Shown one piece after another: positions 16,393-25,388 of a DNA stretch of 42,042 bases. The notes beneath the pieces were generated by a model. That model ran no database searches, had not been told where the DNA came from, and was given only the letters and a program-made list of their open reading frames with translations. Numbering within the stretch: the first letter of the stretch is position 1; each line of letters starts with the position of its first letter. The DNA lies in NCBI GenBank assembly GCA_025362325.1, contig JANYGO010000366.1:1-42042 (forward strand), given 5' to 3'. This DNA is from Cyanobacteriota bacterium. Its GTDB lineage: Bacteria; Cyanobacteriota; Cyanobacteriia; Cyanobacteriales; Microcoleaceae. The position numbers were made by a program, and so were the translations under genes.

Positions 16393-19314
16393 ATGCTATC
16401 TATTCTGTTGATAGACGACAATCCGAACGATCGCCTGATGATCGAGCGAGAATTGAGAAAAACTTTTTCCGCTTTAGAAATTAAGTCCGCTATTGATGCC
16501 CAAACTCTCGAAGAAATCCTGGCAGGCGGGGGTTTTGATTTGGTAATTACCGACTACCAACTGCGCTGGAGCGACGGATTAACTATTCTCCAACAAGTTC
16601 AAAGCCGCTACCCAACTTGTCCGGTAATTATGTGTACTGACAGTGGCAGCGAACAAGTGGCAGTCGATGCGATGAAAGCAGGTTTGAGCGATTACGTGTT
16701 CAAAGGGCGACACTTCAAGCGGCTGGCGGCGGCTGTGGGCGAAAGCTTGAAAAAACAGCAGTTACGCCAAAACTACGCGAAAACGTCGGCGCAGTTGGCA
16801 ATTTCGGAGGAAAGGCTGAGGGTGGCGATCGCGGCCTCGAAAATGGGAACTTGGGATTGGAATATATTAACAGGCGAGGTGGTGTGGTCGGAGGGACACG
16901 AACTGTTATTCGGGTTGGAAAAAGGCAGTTTTGGGGGAACTTACGTAGCGTTTTCTGCCTGCGTTCACCCGGATGACCAGGCCTCGATCGCCCGGGCTAT
17001 TGCCTGGTCTTTAGAAAATAAAATAGAATACCAGCACGAATTTAGAGTGATTTGGCCCGACGGCAGCTTGCACTGGATCGCGGCTAGGGGCAAGTGTTTT
17101 TATGATGATACGGGTCAATCGGTGCGATCGATCGGCGTGGTTTGGGATATTACCGATCGCAAGTTATCCGAAGCCAGAATACAGGAAAGCGAGGAAAATT
17201 TGCGCTTTGCCCTAGAAGCAGCTAACACGGTCGCTTTTACCTGGGATGTCCCATCCGGGGAAGTCCGCGGCTCATGCAATGTCGAAACACATATTGGTTT
17301 GGGCCCAGACAGCACCGTTGGTACTTTTGAGGAAAAAAAGAATGCGGTGCATCCAGATGACCGCGACAGCTTTTTGGCAGATGTGGATGCCGCACTCAGT
17401 GGCGCGGGAGTTTACGACTCGGAACACCGCCACCTGCGCCCCGACGGCTCGGTGATTTGGCTTCACGACAAAGGGCGGGTGTCTTTTGACGCATCCGGTA
17501 AACCTGTTCGGGTGTTTGGGGTGGCGATCGACATTACGGGTCGCAAACAGTTAGAATACGATCGATCGCAGGCTTTGGCGCGCGAGCGATCGTATTTGCA
17601 CCGCCTGCAAAAGTTAACCTCCTCCTCAGTTGCGCTCCACTCCACGCTGTCGGTAGCAGACATCGTTCAGTTAGCCGCAGATAGCGCCCGCCAAATTCTC
17701 GAAGTCCACCAAGCCGCCGTCAACCTCAGCCCTTCCGCCCACTGGGATGCCGGAATTAGCAAGTTTTCCCTGTCCGAAAAATACGCCCAGTGGCAAGATT
17801 ACTGCGAAGAACCAGACGGTACGGGCATTTACCAGGAAGTTTGCCAGCAGCAACAGGCGATGCGCCTGACTCAAAGCGAGTTAGAGGCTCACCCGGCTTG
17901 GCTCTTTTTCGGCAAGGCTGCGGGGAATCACCCGCCGATGCGGGGCTGGCTGGCGGTACCGCTGACGGATCGGGACGGCAAAAATCTGGGATTGATTCAG
18001 TTGTCGGATAAGTACGAGGGAGACTTCGGGGAAGATGACGAAACTATTTTAATGCAGTGGGCTCAAGCAGTTTCGGCGAGTATCGAAAACGCGCGGCTTT
18101 ACGAGGAATCTCAGCAGGCAAATCGCATGAAAGATGAGTTTTTAGCAACTCTTTCTCACGAATTGCGATCGCCCTTAAACGCGATTTTGGGCTGGGCGCA
18201 ACTGCTGCGAAACCGCAGTTTCAGTCCGGCTGTTACTGCGCGGGCTTTGGAAACGATCGAGCGCAATGCTAAGTTGCAAACTCAATTGATTGAGGATTTG
18301 CTGGATATTTCTCGAATTATTCGCGGCAAGTTGACTTTGAATCCTTGTCCGGTAAATTTGATTTCGATGGTGGAAGGAGCGGTGAATACTGTAGGTTTGG
18401 CAGCCGATGCTAAGTCGATCGAGGTGCGGTTTGGAATTGTCGATTTAGGCTGCGATACTGCTGAATTTGGCTGGCCTGGTGAGGTTTCTGGCGATCGCGA
18501 ATCTCAGTTAAATCCGAGATTTTTGGTATCGGGAGACCCCGGCCGCTTGCAGCAGGTAATTTGGAATTTGCTCACGAATGCGATTAAGTTTACGCCGCGC
18601 GGCGGGCGAGTGGAAATTCGGTTGCAGCGAATTGATTCGGAGGTTGAGCTGGCTGTTACCGACACCGGAATTGGGATTGCTGCGAATTTTTTGCCTTACG
18701 TGTTTGAGTCTTTCCGGCAAGCTGATGCTACGATTACTCGCAATTATAGCGGTTTGGGGCTGGGGCTCTCCATTGTGCGGCAGTTGGTGGAACTTCACGG
18801 CGGCAGGGTTTTGGCCCAGAGTCCGGGGTTGGATCTGGGTTCGACTTTTACTTTCCGCCTTCCTGCGATTCCGGTAAGTTCGATCGCCCGCGAGTCAGCG
18901 CAGGTGTTGGCTGGCGGTGGTAATTTACGGGGAGTTAAGGTTTTGGTGGTTGATGACGAGGTTGATTCACGGGAATTTATGATGTTTGTCTTGAGCGATT
19001 CCGGGGCTGCTGTCAGGGCTGCATCGTGCGCTGCTGAGGCCTTTGAGGCTGCTGCGGCGTTTGTGCCGGATGTTTTGGTCAGCGATATCGGAATGCCTGA
19101 GGAAGACGGCTATTCGCTGCTGAGAAAGCTGCGCTCTCTGGGCCCCCAAAGCGGCAGGAAGTTTCGGGCGATCGCCCTGACGGCTTATGCTAGGGATGAA
19201 GACCGCGATCGGGCTTTTGCTGCGGGTTTCGATCGGCATCTGCCTAAACCCGTGTCACCCGATGTCTTGGTGGAGGCTGTAGTCAGTTTGAGGCAGCAAG
19301 CGATCGCAATTTAA
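16393..19314 (+). CDS. Hybrid sensor kinase: REC-PAS-PAS-GAF-HisKA-HATPase-REC
   Basis: 973 residues with no membrane segment, so cytoplasmic. Order: a receiver domain at 1-125 with Asp54 (ITDYQL); two PAS/PAC domains at about 140-265 and 270-395, each ending GVxxDITxRK; a GAF domain at about 405-570; HisKA with His589 in LSHELRSPLNAILGW; an HATPase domain at about 680-815 with NLLTNAIKF, DTGIGIA and GLGLGLSIV; and a C-terminal receiver domain at about 845-965 with Asp898 (VSDIGMPEEDG) and the conserved PKP lysine. The N-terminal receiver has Lys in FKGR rather than a KP motif. Such architecture suggests a phosphorelay integrating several inputs; the ligands are unknown. No strong Shine-Dalgarno is seen. 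Confidence 0.93.
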   Translation: MLSILLIDDNPNDRLMIERELRKTFSALEIKSAIDAQTLEEILAGGGFDLVITDYQLRWSDGLTILQQVQSRYPTCPVIMCTDSGSEQVAVDAMKAGLSDYVFKGRHFKRLAAAVGESLKKQQLRQNYAKTSAQLAISEERLRVAIAASKMGTWDWNILTGEVVWSEGHELLFGLEKGSFGGTYVAFSACVHPDDQASIARAIAWSLENKIEYQHEFRVIWPDGSLHWIAARGKCFYDDTGQSVRSIGVVWDITDRKLSEARIQESEENLRFALEAANTVAFTWDVPSGEVRGSCNVETHIGLGPDSTVGTFEEKKNAVHPDDRDSFLADVDAALSGAGVYDSEHRHLRPDGSVIWLHDKGRVSFDASGKPVRVFGVAIDITGRKQLEYDRSQALARERSYLHRLQKLTSSSVALHSTLSVADIVQLAADSARQILEVHQAAVNLSPSAHWDAGISKFSLSEKYAQWQDYCEEPDGTGIYQEVCQQQQAMRLTQSELEAHPAWLFFGKAAGNHPPMRGWLAVPLTDRDGKNLGLIQLSDKYEGDFGEDDETILMQWAQAVSASIENARLYEESQQANRMKDEFLATLSHELRSPLNAILGWAQLLRNRSFSPAVTARALETIERNAKLQTQLIEDLLDISRIIRGKLTLNPCPVNLISMVEGAVNTVGLAADAKSIEVRFGIVDLGCDTAEFGWPGEVSGDRESQLNPRFLVSGDPGRLQQVIWNLLTNAIKFTPRGGRVEIRLQRIDSEVELAVTDTGIGIAANFLPYVFESFRQADATITRNYSGLGLGLSIVRQLVELHGGRVLAQSPGLDLGSTFTFRLPAIPVSSIARESAQVLAGGGNLRGVKVLVVDDEVDSREFMMFVLSDSGAAVRAASCAAEAFEAAAAFVPDVLVSDIGMPEEDGYSLLRKLRSLGPQSGRKFRAIALTAYARDEDRDRAFAAGFDRHLPKPVSPDVLVEAVVSLRQQAIAI

Positions 19315-19346
19315 AATAACTCAATTAATCATTGGTAATTATGCTT

Positions 19347-19785
19347 GTAGTGAGGACTTCAGTCCGCATCAAAATCCCAGGACTTGCATTCGGAACGATC
19401 GAACCTCAATCATAAAGGTTCGTAATCAGGACTTCAGTCCGCATCAAAATCTCAGGACTTGCATTCGGAACGATCGAACCTCAATCATAAAGGTTCCTAA
19501 TCAGGACTTCAGTCCCCATCAAAATCTCAGGACTTGCATTCGGAACGATCGAACCTTTCATAAAGGTTCGTAATCAGGACTTCCGTCCGCATCAAAATCT
19601 CAGGACTTGCATTCGGAACGATCGAACCTTTCATAAAGGTTCGTAATCAGGACTTCAGTCCGCATCAAAATCTCAGGACTTGCATTCGGAACGATCGAAC
19701 CTCAATCATAAAGGTTCGTAATCAGGACTTCCGTCCGCATCAAAATCTCAGCACTTGCATTCGGAACGATCGAACCTTTCATAAA
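19347..19785. repeat. Six-copy 73-75 bp tandem array with two hairpins per unit
   Basis: Copies begin at 19347, 19422, 19497, 19570, 19643 and 19718; the last is truncated. Each unit contains GGACTTCAGTCC (or GGACTTCCGTCC), then a constant CATCAAAATCTCAGGACTTG stretch, GCATTCGGAACGATC, and GAACCT...AGGTTC, a second hairpin whose loop is either TCAATCATAA-like or TTCATAA-like, giving the 75- and 73-bp lengths. There are no unique spacers, so it is not CRISPR. It fills the gap between the hybrid kinase and the coiled-coil gene. Confidence 0.95.
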
Positions 19786-19815
19786 ATGTCGATCGACTGA
19801 TTGGTTTATGTTAAT

Positions 19816-20346
19816 ATGCTAAAGATATCCAAAAACTACGGTAATTTGGTGGACAAACTTCAGACAGACATAGAGGCAATTTGCTCTGAGATTGAGGCCT
19901 TGCGCCGAGAACGCCAGCAGCTTAGCATTGGTGCGATCGCCCCAGTCGGTGATTCGCCCCAAGCGCTCGCTGATGCTTACCGCCGTCACGCCAGAGAAAC
20001 AGCAGAAGTGTCGGCCGAAGTCAAGGGAATAGATGATGCGATCGCGGCTCTGTCTGCTCAACTGAATCAGAAACAGCAGCAGTCGGTAAACTTGCAAAGA
20101 AGCAGTCCGATGGAGCAGCAAGTTGAAGAAGGAAGAGTTCTCGCTCGCGGACACGCGGAACGGATTAACGAACTGGCGGGGGAACTGGCTGCGGAAGTGA
20201 AGGGACTCAAAGCCATCGCTGACCAAATTAGCCCCAGCTATTGGCAGGTTTATTACAAGCCTTTTATTACGGGTTTTAAGAGTATTTCTGTTCCCTACGT
20301 GCGATCGGACGGGGATGTTTGGACTATTGTCAATCGAGTAGTTTAG
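19816..20346 (+). CDS. Coiled-coil protein of unknown function
   Basis: About 176 residues from ATG 19816 (a TTG at 19801 would add five). I do not recognise the family. Residues 10-120 are rich in Glu, Gln, Ala and Arg with heptad-like spacing, for example LQTDIEAICSEIEALRRERQ, suggesting a long coiled coil. The end is different, with clustered aromatics (SYWQVYYKPFITGFKS) and VWTIVNRVV. There is no signal peptide or membrane segment, so it is probably cytoplasmic. Low-complexity composition and GCGATCGC sites inside the frame support real coding. It stands alone, with the 73-75 bp array directly upstream and a convergent regulator gene downstream. Confidence 0.7.
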   Translation: MLKISKNYGNLVDKLQTDIEAICSEIEALRRERQQLSIGAIAPVGDSPQALADAYRRHARETAEVSAEVKGIDDAIAALSAQLNQKQQQSVNLQRSSPMEQQVEEGRVLARGHAERINELAGELAAEVKGLKAIADQISPSYWQVYYKPFITGFKSISVPYVRSDGDVWTIVNRVV

Positions 20347-20410
20347 AGAGGCTGCGGGAGCAGAAATTGGAACCACTCAAGACATTTTTTTCTGTCCCTC
20401 TTCCTCTACA

Positions 20411-20776
20411 TCAACCGCGCAGCAGTTGCTTAATAGTGCCGACCAATTCTTGAGGGTGAAATGGCTTGGCGATGTAAGCGTCGGCTCCTTGTTTCATTCC
20501 CCAGTAGCGATCGAACTCTTCGCTTTTGCTCGAACACATTACCACCGGCAAATTCTGAGTTTTGGGGTCGCTTTTGAGCCGGCGACAGACTTCGTAGCCG
20601 TTCATCCGGGGCATCACGATATCCAGAACGACTAAATCCGGGCGGTTTGCCTTGATTTGCTCTAGAGCTTCTACCCCATCACTAGCTACTGTGACGTTGA
20701 GCCCCCTACCTTTGAGCAAGTCGGCGATCATCTCCCGCAGAGTCACGCTATCATCAACAACCATAACTGTACTCAT
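20411..20776 (-). CDS. PilH/CheY-like single-domain response regulator
   Basis: A 121-residue receiver domain from MSTVMVVDDSVTLREM. Key residues are the acidic pair VVDD, phospho-acceptor Asp in LVVLDIVMPRMNGYE, Ser in VMCSSKSEE and Lys in AYIAKPF. The DRYWGMKQGADAYIAKPF end is typical of PilH-like regulators of cyanobacterial pilus and phototaxis systems, though no che/pil genes are adjacent. The frame is open up to 20896, but the extra 40 residues are repeat-derived (NVNANVNVNV), and an AGGG about 11 nt before ATG 20776 supports the shorter start. It lies downstream of wzc on the same strand. Confidence 0.85.
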   Translation of the reverse strand: MSTVMVVDDSVTLREMIADLLKGRGLNVTVASDGVEALEQIKANRPDLVVLDIVMPRMNGYEVCRRLKSDPKTQNLPVVMCSSKSEEFDRYWGMKQGADAYIAKPFHPQELVGTIKQLLRG

Positions 20777-20806
20777 AGAATAATCCCTACCAAGTTTCTG
20801 GGTTGA

Positions 20807-20836
20807 AACGTTCACATTAACGTTTGCATTAACGTT
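20807..20836 (-). promoter_or_regulatory. Three AACGTT palindromes at 12-bp spacing
   Basis: AACGTT starts at 20807, 20819 and 20831, exactly 12 bp apart, separated by CACATT- and TGCATT-type spacers. They lie 31-60 bp upstream of the regulator's ATG, where an operator would be expected. Regular palindromes could be a protein-binding array, or simply a short tandem repeat. Confidence 0.4.
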
Positions 20837-21064
20837 TACCTTCAAAGGTGTCTTTGCCTGATTGAGATTACGCTCTGCTAGATGTAGTTTACCCACTTTT
20901 GCTCATTTCCCAATCATTTTCTGAATAATCATCGCGAAATAAATATCCGCGTAATCTCGGTTGACATACGAGGCTCTGTCCGTTAGTCTATCATTTTCTT
21001 TCTCAAATGGTACTTTTGTCAAAAAATGATGGTGCAGCTTGGTTGTGCATTTGGGGTCGAGGAC

Positions 21065-21078
21065 GGCGGCGCGCCGCC
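21065..21078. terminator. GC-rich palindrome between wzc and the regulator gene
   Basis: GGCGGCGCGCCGCC is a perfect 14-bp palindrome, 20 bp after the wzc stop on the minus strand. It may mark the 3' end of the wza-wzc transcript, but without an adjacent T-run a terminator role is uncertain. Confidence 0.35.
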
Positions 21079-21097
21079 GCCTGGGTCAAATATTTGT

Positions 21098-23440
21098 TTA
21101 ATTTTGATTTTTTGTACCTAAAGCCGACAGTTTTTGGTCGTAGAGCGTCTCTAAACCGATCGGGCGCTGGCGGTAGCTGTGATTCGAGTTTTTGCAGCCG
21201 TTAGCCACGATTCCCAAGACGGAAGCTCCAGAAATTTTTAATTCTTCTAAAACTTTGCGAACTTGCGATCGGTCTGTTTTACCAATTTGCACCACCATAA
21301 TCGTAGCGTCGGTGTGAGCTGCGATCAAGTGGGCGTCTGCCAAGCCGGCTAGCGGCGGGGTGTCATAAATCACTAAGTCAAAAAATGCTTGAAATTGTTC
21401 CATCAGATACTGCATTTTTTTGGAAGAAAGCAGCTTGATCGGATCGGCGGGAATTTGGCCGGCGGTGAGTACGAACAAATTGTCTTGGTTGGGCGCTCGC
21501 ACGATCGCGTCGTTGAGGCTGAGATCTGTGGAGATGGCATCGCCGAGCCCGCGCAGGTTCGGGATACCTAGCTTAGCGTGCAGTTGCGGGCAGCGCAAAT
21601 CTGCATCGACTAACAATACTCGCTGTCCGACTGCTGCTGCTGTGGCGGCCAGGTGCAAAGCTACTGTAGATTTGCCGTCTCCGGCTGAGGCTGAGGCGAC
21701 TAAGAGCGATCGCAGCGTCCTCCCTGCACTCAGCAAGTGAATGTTGGTGTAGAGCGATCGAAATGCTTCTACAAATGGATAGTCCAAGTCGCTAAAAATA
21801 CTTTGTCCCCCCAGCATCGGAGCAGTCGGTATAACTTCGACAGGTTCTAGAAATTCCACTTGAGACTTCGACTTCGATCGAGCTGATGTAAGTTTTCTGG
21901 GTCGGGCGGTTGGTCGGCGCTTGACTTTTTTGGTAAACGGAATCACCCCGATCACCGGCAATTTGGTGGCCATTTTCACTGATTCTGGAGTGTGGAAAAC
22001 AGTATTGAGCACCTCTACGAGCAAGCCGATTGCTATGCCCACCAGACTGCTTAAAATTACTGCCAGCGCTAACTGTTTTTTGGTTTGTTTGACGGTAGCT
22101 GCGATCGGTCTGCCGAATTTGTCTAGCGGAATTTCCGGCGGATTGATCAGCACCCAAGGTATTTGTTGCTGAGCCGCATCGATCCGCAAGGCTTCTCGTT
22201 TTGCCAAAAAGTCGGAAAAACTCTTCGTAACTACTTGCAGTTCCCGCTGTAAATTGTCGTATTGTCGGGTTGTCACTGAAAAATTTCTAATTTTTTGGTT
22301 GAGATTTTTTTGCAAAGCAGTCATTTCGCGATCGCGCGCTTCCAATTCTCGGATTTGGGTCTCCAAGTTTCCCATCACCACTTCTTTTGCTTGTTGAGTT
22401 GCAGTTAAAATCAGTTCTTCCCGACTTTTTCGCAGTGCGACAACTGGCAAACTATCTTCTCTGTACTGAGCTAATTTCATCGACAGATCCGAGTCTATCT
22501 TCTGGATTTGACCTAACAGTCCCGCGTAAGCTTGTCCTTGGGTCATCAGCAGACCCTGGGGGTTATTTTGCTTTAGTAATTTTTCATAGCTTTGGTAGAG
22601 GTTGCGCATCCCTTGTAGCTGTACTTGGATTCCAACTTGCTGGCCCCGAATGCTTTGAACTTGTTCTGACAAAGATTTTCCCTCTAGCTGGGGGTCAAAC
22701 AAGTTGCTCTGCTGCCGCAGTCTTTGGACTTGCAGTTGCAGAACTTCCACTCTTTCTCGCAGCTTTGGCATCTCCATATCGATAAATTTAATGCCTTGAT
22801 TGATGCCCGTCAGCCGCTGCTGCAAGCTGTACTCTAGATAAGCTTTAGAAACTTTATCCAAGACACCGTAAATTTTGTCTTTATCTGTATCTTTGTAGCG
22901 AACTTCTAAAATTTTTGTGCCTTGCTGTTTGCCATCTTTTGTGTAACTGAGGCGGCTGATCGACAGTTTTGACATCAGCTCGCTATAGGTCATGTTGGGA
23001 TGCCAAGTTCGCAATTCCTTAACTACTGGCTCCATCATTTTGGGACTGCGCAAAATCCTAATTTGGGTTTCGTAGTCTACTAAGCTAATTCCTTCTATAT
23101 TAATTTTTGCTAAGTCGGCAGCGACGGTATTGTCTAATTGTTTGGATAGCAAACCTTCAGCAGTGGCTGGTTCTACTAACAGGGAAAAGGAGCCTTCATA
23201 CTCGAGGGTCATTTTTTTAGAAGTGATGACGATCGCTGTTCCGGCGAGGGCGCTCAAAGCAATGGTGGCTGCTGCCATCACCAGGATGCGGCGGCGCAGG
23301 ACGCCTGCGAGCCAGGACAAGTCTAGCTTTTCTTCTTCTGTCTCCTCGACGAAGTTATCTCTGTACTTTTGAGTCGAGAATTCCGGCAGTTTGCCATTTG
23401 ATTTGGATGTGAAGGGTTGGTAATCTTGTCTGTTATCCAT
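21098..23440 (-). CDS. Polysaccharide co-polymerase / tyrosine autokinase (Wzc type)
   Basis: About 780 residues from ATG 23440; a TTG at 23515 would add 25 residues with the repeat ISTSKISTSKI. The N-terminal Wzz/GumC part has a membrane helix (ILVMAAATIALSALAG) and a long periplasmic coiled-coil region, then a second helix (LALAVILSSLVGIAIG). The C-terminal BY-kinase domain has Walker A ASASAGDGKST, Walker A' VLLVDADLRCP and Walker B FDLVIYDTPP. Such proteins set chain length and control polymer export through tyrosine autophosphorylation. Oddity: only two tyrosines are visible in the short tail after the kinase domain, fewer than the classic tyrosine cluster. The Wza-like gene lies about 135 bp upstream on the same strand, probably in one operon. 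Confidence 0.92.
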   Translation of the reverse strand: MDNRQDYQPFTSKSNGKLPEFSTQKYRDNFVEETEEEKLDLSWLAGVLRRRILVMAAATIALSALAGTAIVITSKKMTLEYEGSFSLLVEPATAEGLLSKQLDNTVAADLAKINIEGISLVDYETQIRILRSPKMMEPVVKELRTWHPNMTYSELMSKLSISRLSYTKDGKQQGTKILEVRYKDTDKDKIYGVLDKVSKAYLEYSLQQRLTGINQGIKFIDMEMPKLRERVEVLQLQVQRLRQQSNLFDPQLEGKSLSEQVQSIRGQQVGIQVQLQGMRNLYQSYEKLLKQNNPQGLLMTQGQAYAGLLGQIQKIDSDLSMKLAQYREDSLPVVALRKSREELILTATQQAKEVVMGNLETQIRELEARDREMTALQKNLNQKIRNFSVTTRQYDNLQRELQVVTKSFSDFLAKREALRIDAAQQQIPWVLINPPEIPLDKFGRPIAATVKQTKKQLALAVILSSLVGIAIGLLVEVLNTVFHTPESVKMATKLPVIGVIPFTKKVKRRPTARPRKLTSARSKSKSQVEFLEPVEVIPTAPMLGGQSIFSDLDYPFVEAFRSLYTNIHLLSAGRTLRSLLVASASAGDGKSTVALHLAATAAAVGQRVLLVDADLRCPQLHAKLGIPNLRGLGDAISTDLSLNDAIVRAPNQDNLFVLTAGQIPADPIKLLSSKKMQYLMEQFQAFFDLVIYDTPPLAGLADAHLIAAHTDATIMVVQIGKTDRSQVRKVLEELKISGASVLGIVANGCKNSNHSYRQRPIGLETLYDQKLSALGTKNQN

Positions 23441-23575
23441 ATTGAGTCTGGGTATTTTTGATGTTGATATTTTTGATGTTGATATTTTTGAAGCTGCCGC
23501 GCCGCGACTGTCCAATCCTATTGTTTAGTTTATTCTAGCCTTTGCCAGGAATTATCCACTTCACCCGCAGAGTTC

Positions 23576-25057
23576 TTACCTGAACAAAGATCGGAGAATG
23601 CTTAGAAAATTTAACACTCCGGTAGCTGGCCCGACAGGCGCGACAATATTGTTGATGCGGTCTAGGAAGTTCACCAGACCGCTGCGGGATACGACAATCA
23701 TGTCGTTGTTGCGAAGTTGAGGATTGACTTCTTCGTTAATTCCTTGAGTTAAATCGACTTCGATCGTGCGTTTAGTAGCTGTACCGTCCTGATTGAGGCG
23801 GACTAGCTCAACAGTCTTTCTTTTAGCTCTGGTATTGCCGTAGCCAAAAAATCCTCGGGAAATTAAAGCTTGATTCAAGGTGGCATTAGCTGGGAGCCTC
23901 AATGGATCGAGGGATGTTGTGACTTCTCCTACTACGAAAATGTTAATGCCGGGGGGAGCAAAGTTAGTGTTAGCCAGCACGCCAGCTTCTGCGGGGTTGA
24001 CGATTGTGGCTTTGGGAACGAAGATCGTGTCTCCCTGCTGCAAGATGGTATCTTGGGTGGCGTCGCCGGACTCTAGGAACTGCCACAGGTTGACCGGGAT
24101 AATTTGTTCGCCTCTTCTGGTGATGCGGCGCACTTGGATTTGCCGGATGTCGGCTTCGGAGGTGATGCCGCCGGCTAATTGAATGGCGCGGATGACGGTG
24201 GGGAAGCCTTCTCGACTGAGGTCGCTTGTGGTGTTGCCGCCGATGACGACGTAAGCCCCCGGGCGGGTGACTTGGCCGACGATCGAGATCGATCGAGGTT
24301 TTTCTGGCGGTGGCGAAAAGTTGGCGATCGCAAATTGCCGGGCTTCTGCTTGGTTGAAGTTGGCGACTGTGGGAATCACGATCGTGTCTCTGTCTTGCAA
24401 AATGATGTCTTGAGAGATGTCTCCTTCTTGCAAGAATTTCCACAGGTTGACGTTGAGCACTCGATCCGGGCCGTCTGCTTGCGGGCGGCGGACGCGGATG
24501 TTGCGGATATCGGCGACACCCGTGACACCTTCTGCAAGTCTGATCGCTTGAGTGACGGTGGGATACTGCACGCTGGGCGTCACCCCGGGGCCTGAAGTCA
24601 GGTTGATGATGAAGTTTCCGGGCCTGGTGACTTCTCCGATGACTCCGACGTTGAGGGGGCGGGCGGCGACGAGGCTGACTGTAACTACGGGGTCTTTGAG
24701 GATGCGCCGGTAGGCATTGCGGATGATGGTGGTGGCTTCTACTAAGCTGCGGCCGCGGACGGAAATCAGGCCGATCAGCGGCAGGTTGACTGAACCGTCG
24801 GAAAGGACTTCGTAGCCGCGGGTGAGGTCTGGTACTTCCAGGACTTCGATTTGGATGCGATCGCCACCGCCGAGTTTGTAGCTGTCGGTCGATCGTCCGA
24901 TGCCCCCAGATGGTGCTGTGACTGCGCCGGGCCGCAATCGCACTTGCGCCGCCGCAGAAAGGGGAAATCCGGCGCCCATAACGTTTAAGGCGATCGCGCA
25001 CCATGTCAAACTCAAGACAGGCGCGGTGATTTGTTTGCGAAAATCGGCGTTAACCAC
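23576..25057 (-). CDS. Polysaccharide export protein (Wza/GumB type) with SLBB domains
   Basis: 493 residues from GTG 25057. A signal peptide is plausible (hydrophobic stretch ending LSAAAQ); no lipobox cysteine is obvious, unlike E. coli Wza. The Poly_export domain begins YKLGGGDRIQIEVLE and runs to about residue 135. Two clearly duplicated SLBB-like units follow, each with G(E/Q)VTRPG, an A(E/D)IR(N/Q)I(R/Q)VRR core, NLW(K/Q)FL and an (E)GD...QD.IL...DTI.(I/V)P ending, about 110 residues apart. A third, shorter SLBB (FVVGEVTTSLDPL) comes next. It should form the outer-membrane or periplasmic exit for the polymer with the Wzc-like protein. Confidence 0.92.
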   Translation of the reverse strand: MVNADFRKQITAPVLSLTWCAIALNVMGAGFPLSAAAQVRLRPGAVTAPSGGIGRSTDSYKLGGGDRIQIEVLEVPDLTRGYEVLSDGSVNLPLIGLISVRGRSLVEATTIIRNAYRRILKDPVVTVSLVAARPLNVGVIGEVTRPGNFIINLTSGPGVTPSVQYPTVTQAIRLAEGVTGVADIRNIRVRRPQADGPDRVLNVNLWKFLQEGDISQDIILQDRDTIVIPTVANFNQAEARQFAIANFSPPPEKPRSISIVGQVTRPGAYVVIGGNTTSDLSREGFPTVIRAIQLAGGITSEADIRQIQVRRITRRGEQIIPVNLWQFLESGDATQDTILQQGDTIFVPKATIVNPAEAGVLANTNFAPPGINIFVVGEVTTSLDPLRLPANATLNQALISRGFFGYGNTRAKRKTVELVRLNQDGTATKRTIEVDLTQGINEEVNPQLRNNDMIVVSRSGLVNFLDRINNIVAPVGPATGVLNFLSILRSLFR

Positions 25058-25388
25058 AGGCTATCTATTTTCTTTTGGGCTCCTTCATTAGTCTAATCTG
25101 TCACAATTCAAATGCCATCGCGATCGGCAGCACTACCCAAAAATCAACAACAATGGTGACTCACGGGAGTGAAGCCTCTAGATTTTCCTGACGCGACTGG
25201 GTACTCGCTGACTATCGTCGAATTTTCGCACCCTCGAACACTCGTCTGAATGGACACTACCCAGACTATTTAGGTGCAGCGCCTCCGGGCATTGCGGGCG
25301 ATCGGCGACAACAGCCGATGTTTCTTGTTAAGTTGGTGGAATTAGCCCGCCACTCACTTAATTTTTATGTCAAAAAGGGTAAAAAATT
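25058..25388. promoter_or_regulatory. Divergent region between the export genes and the polymerase gene
   Basis: This 330-bp gap separates two transcription units of the polysaccharide locus and must hold both promoters. No supported gene or strong hairpin was found. An AAAAAGGG motif about 10 nt before ATG 25389 is a likely ribosome-binding site. Confidence 0.45.

Noticed and set aside
19347..19785. CRISPR array
   Set aside because: The repeated units are homologous along their full length; there are no unique spacers and no cas genes.
20777..20896. N-terminal extension of the PilH-like regulator
   Set aside because: It encodes NVNANVNVNV from AACGTT repeats; the receiver domain starts at ATG 20776.
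23970..25004. A 344-residue open frame inside the Wza-like gene
   Set aside because: Shadow frame rich in Arg, His and Pro, as expected from the GC-rich real gene; no domain visible.
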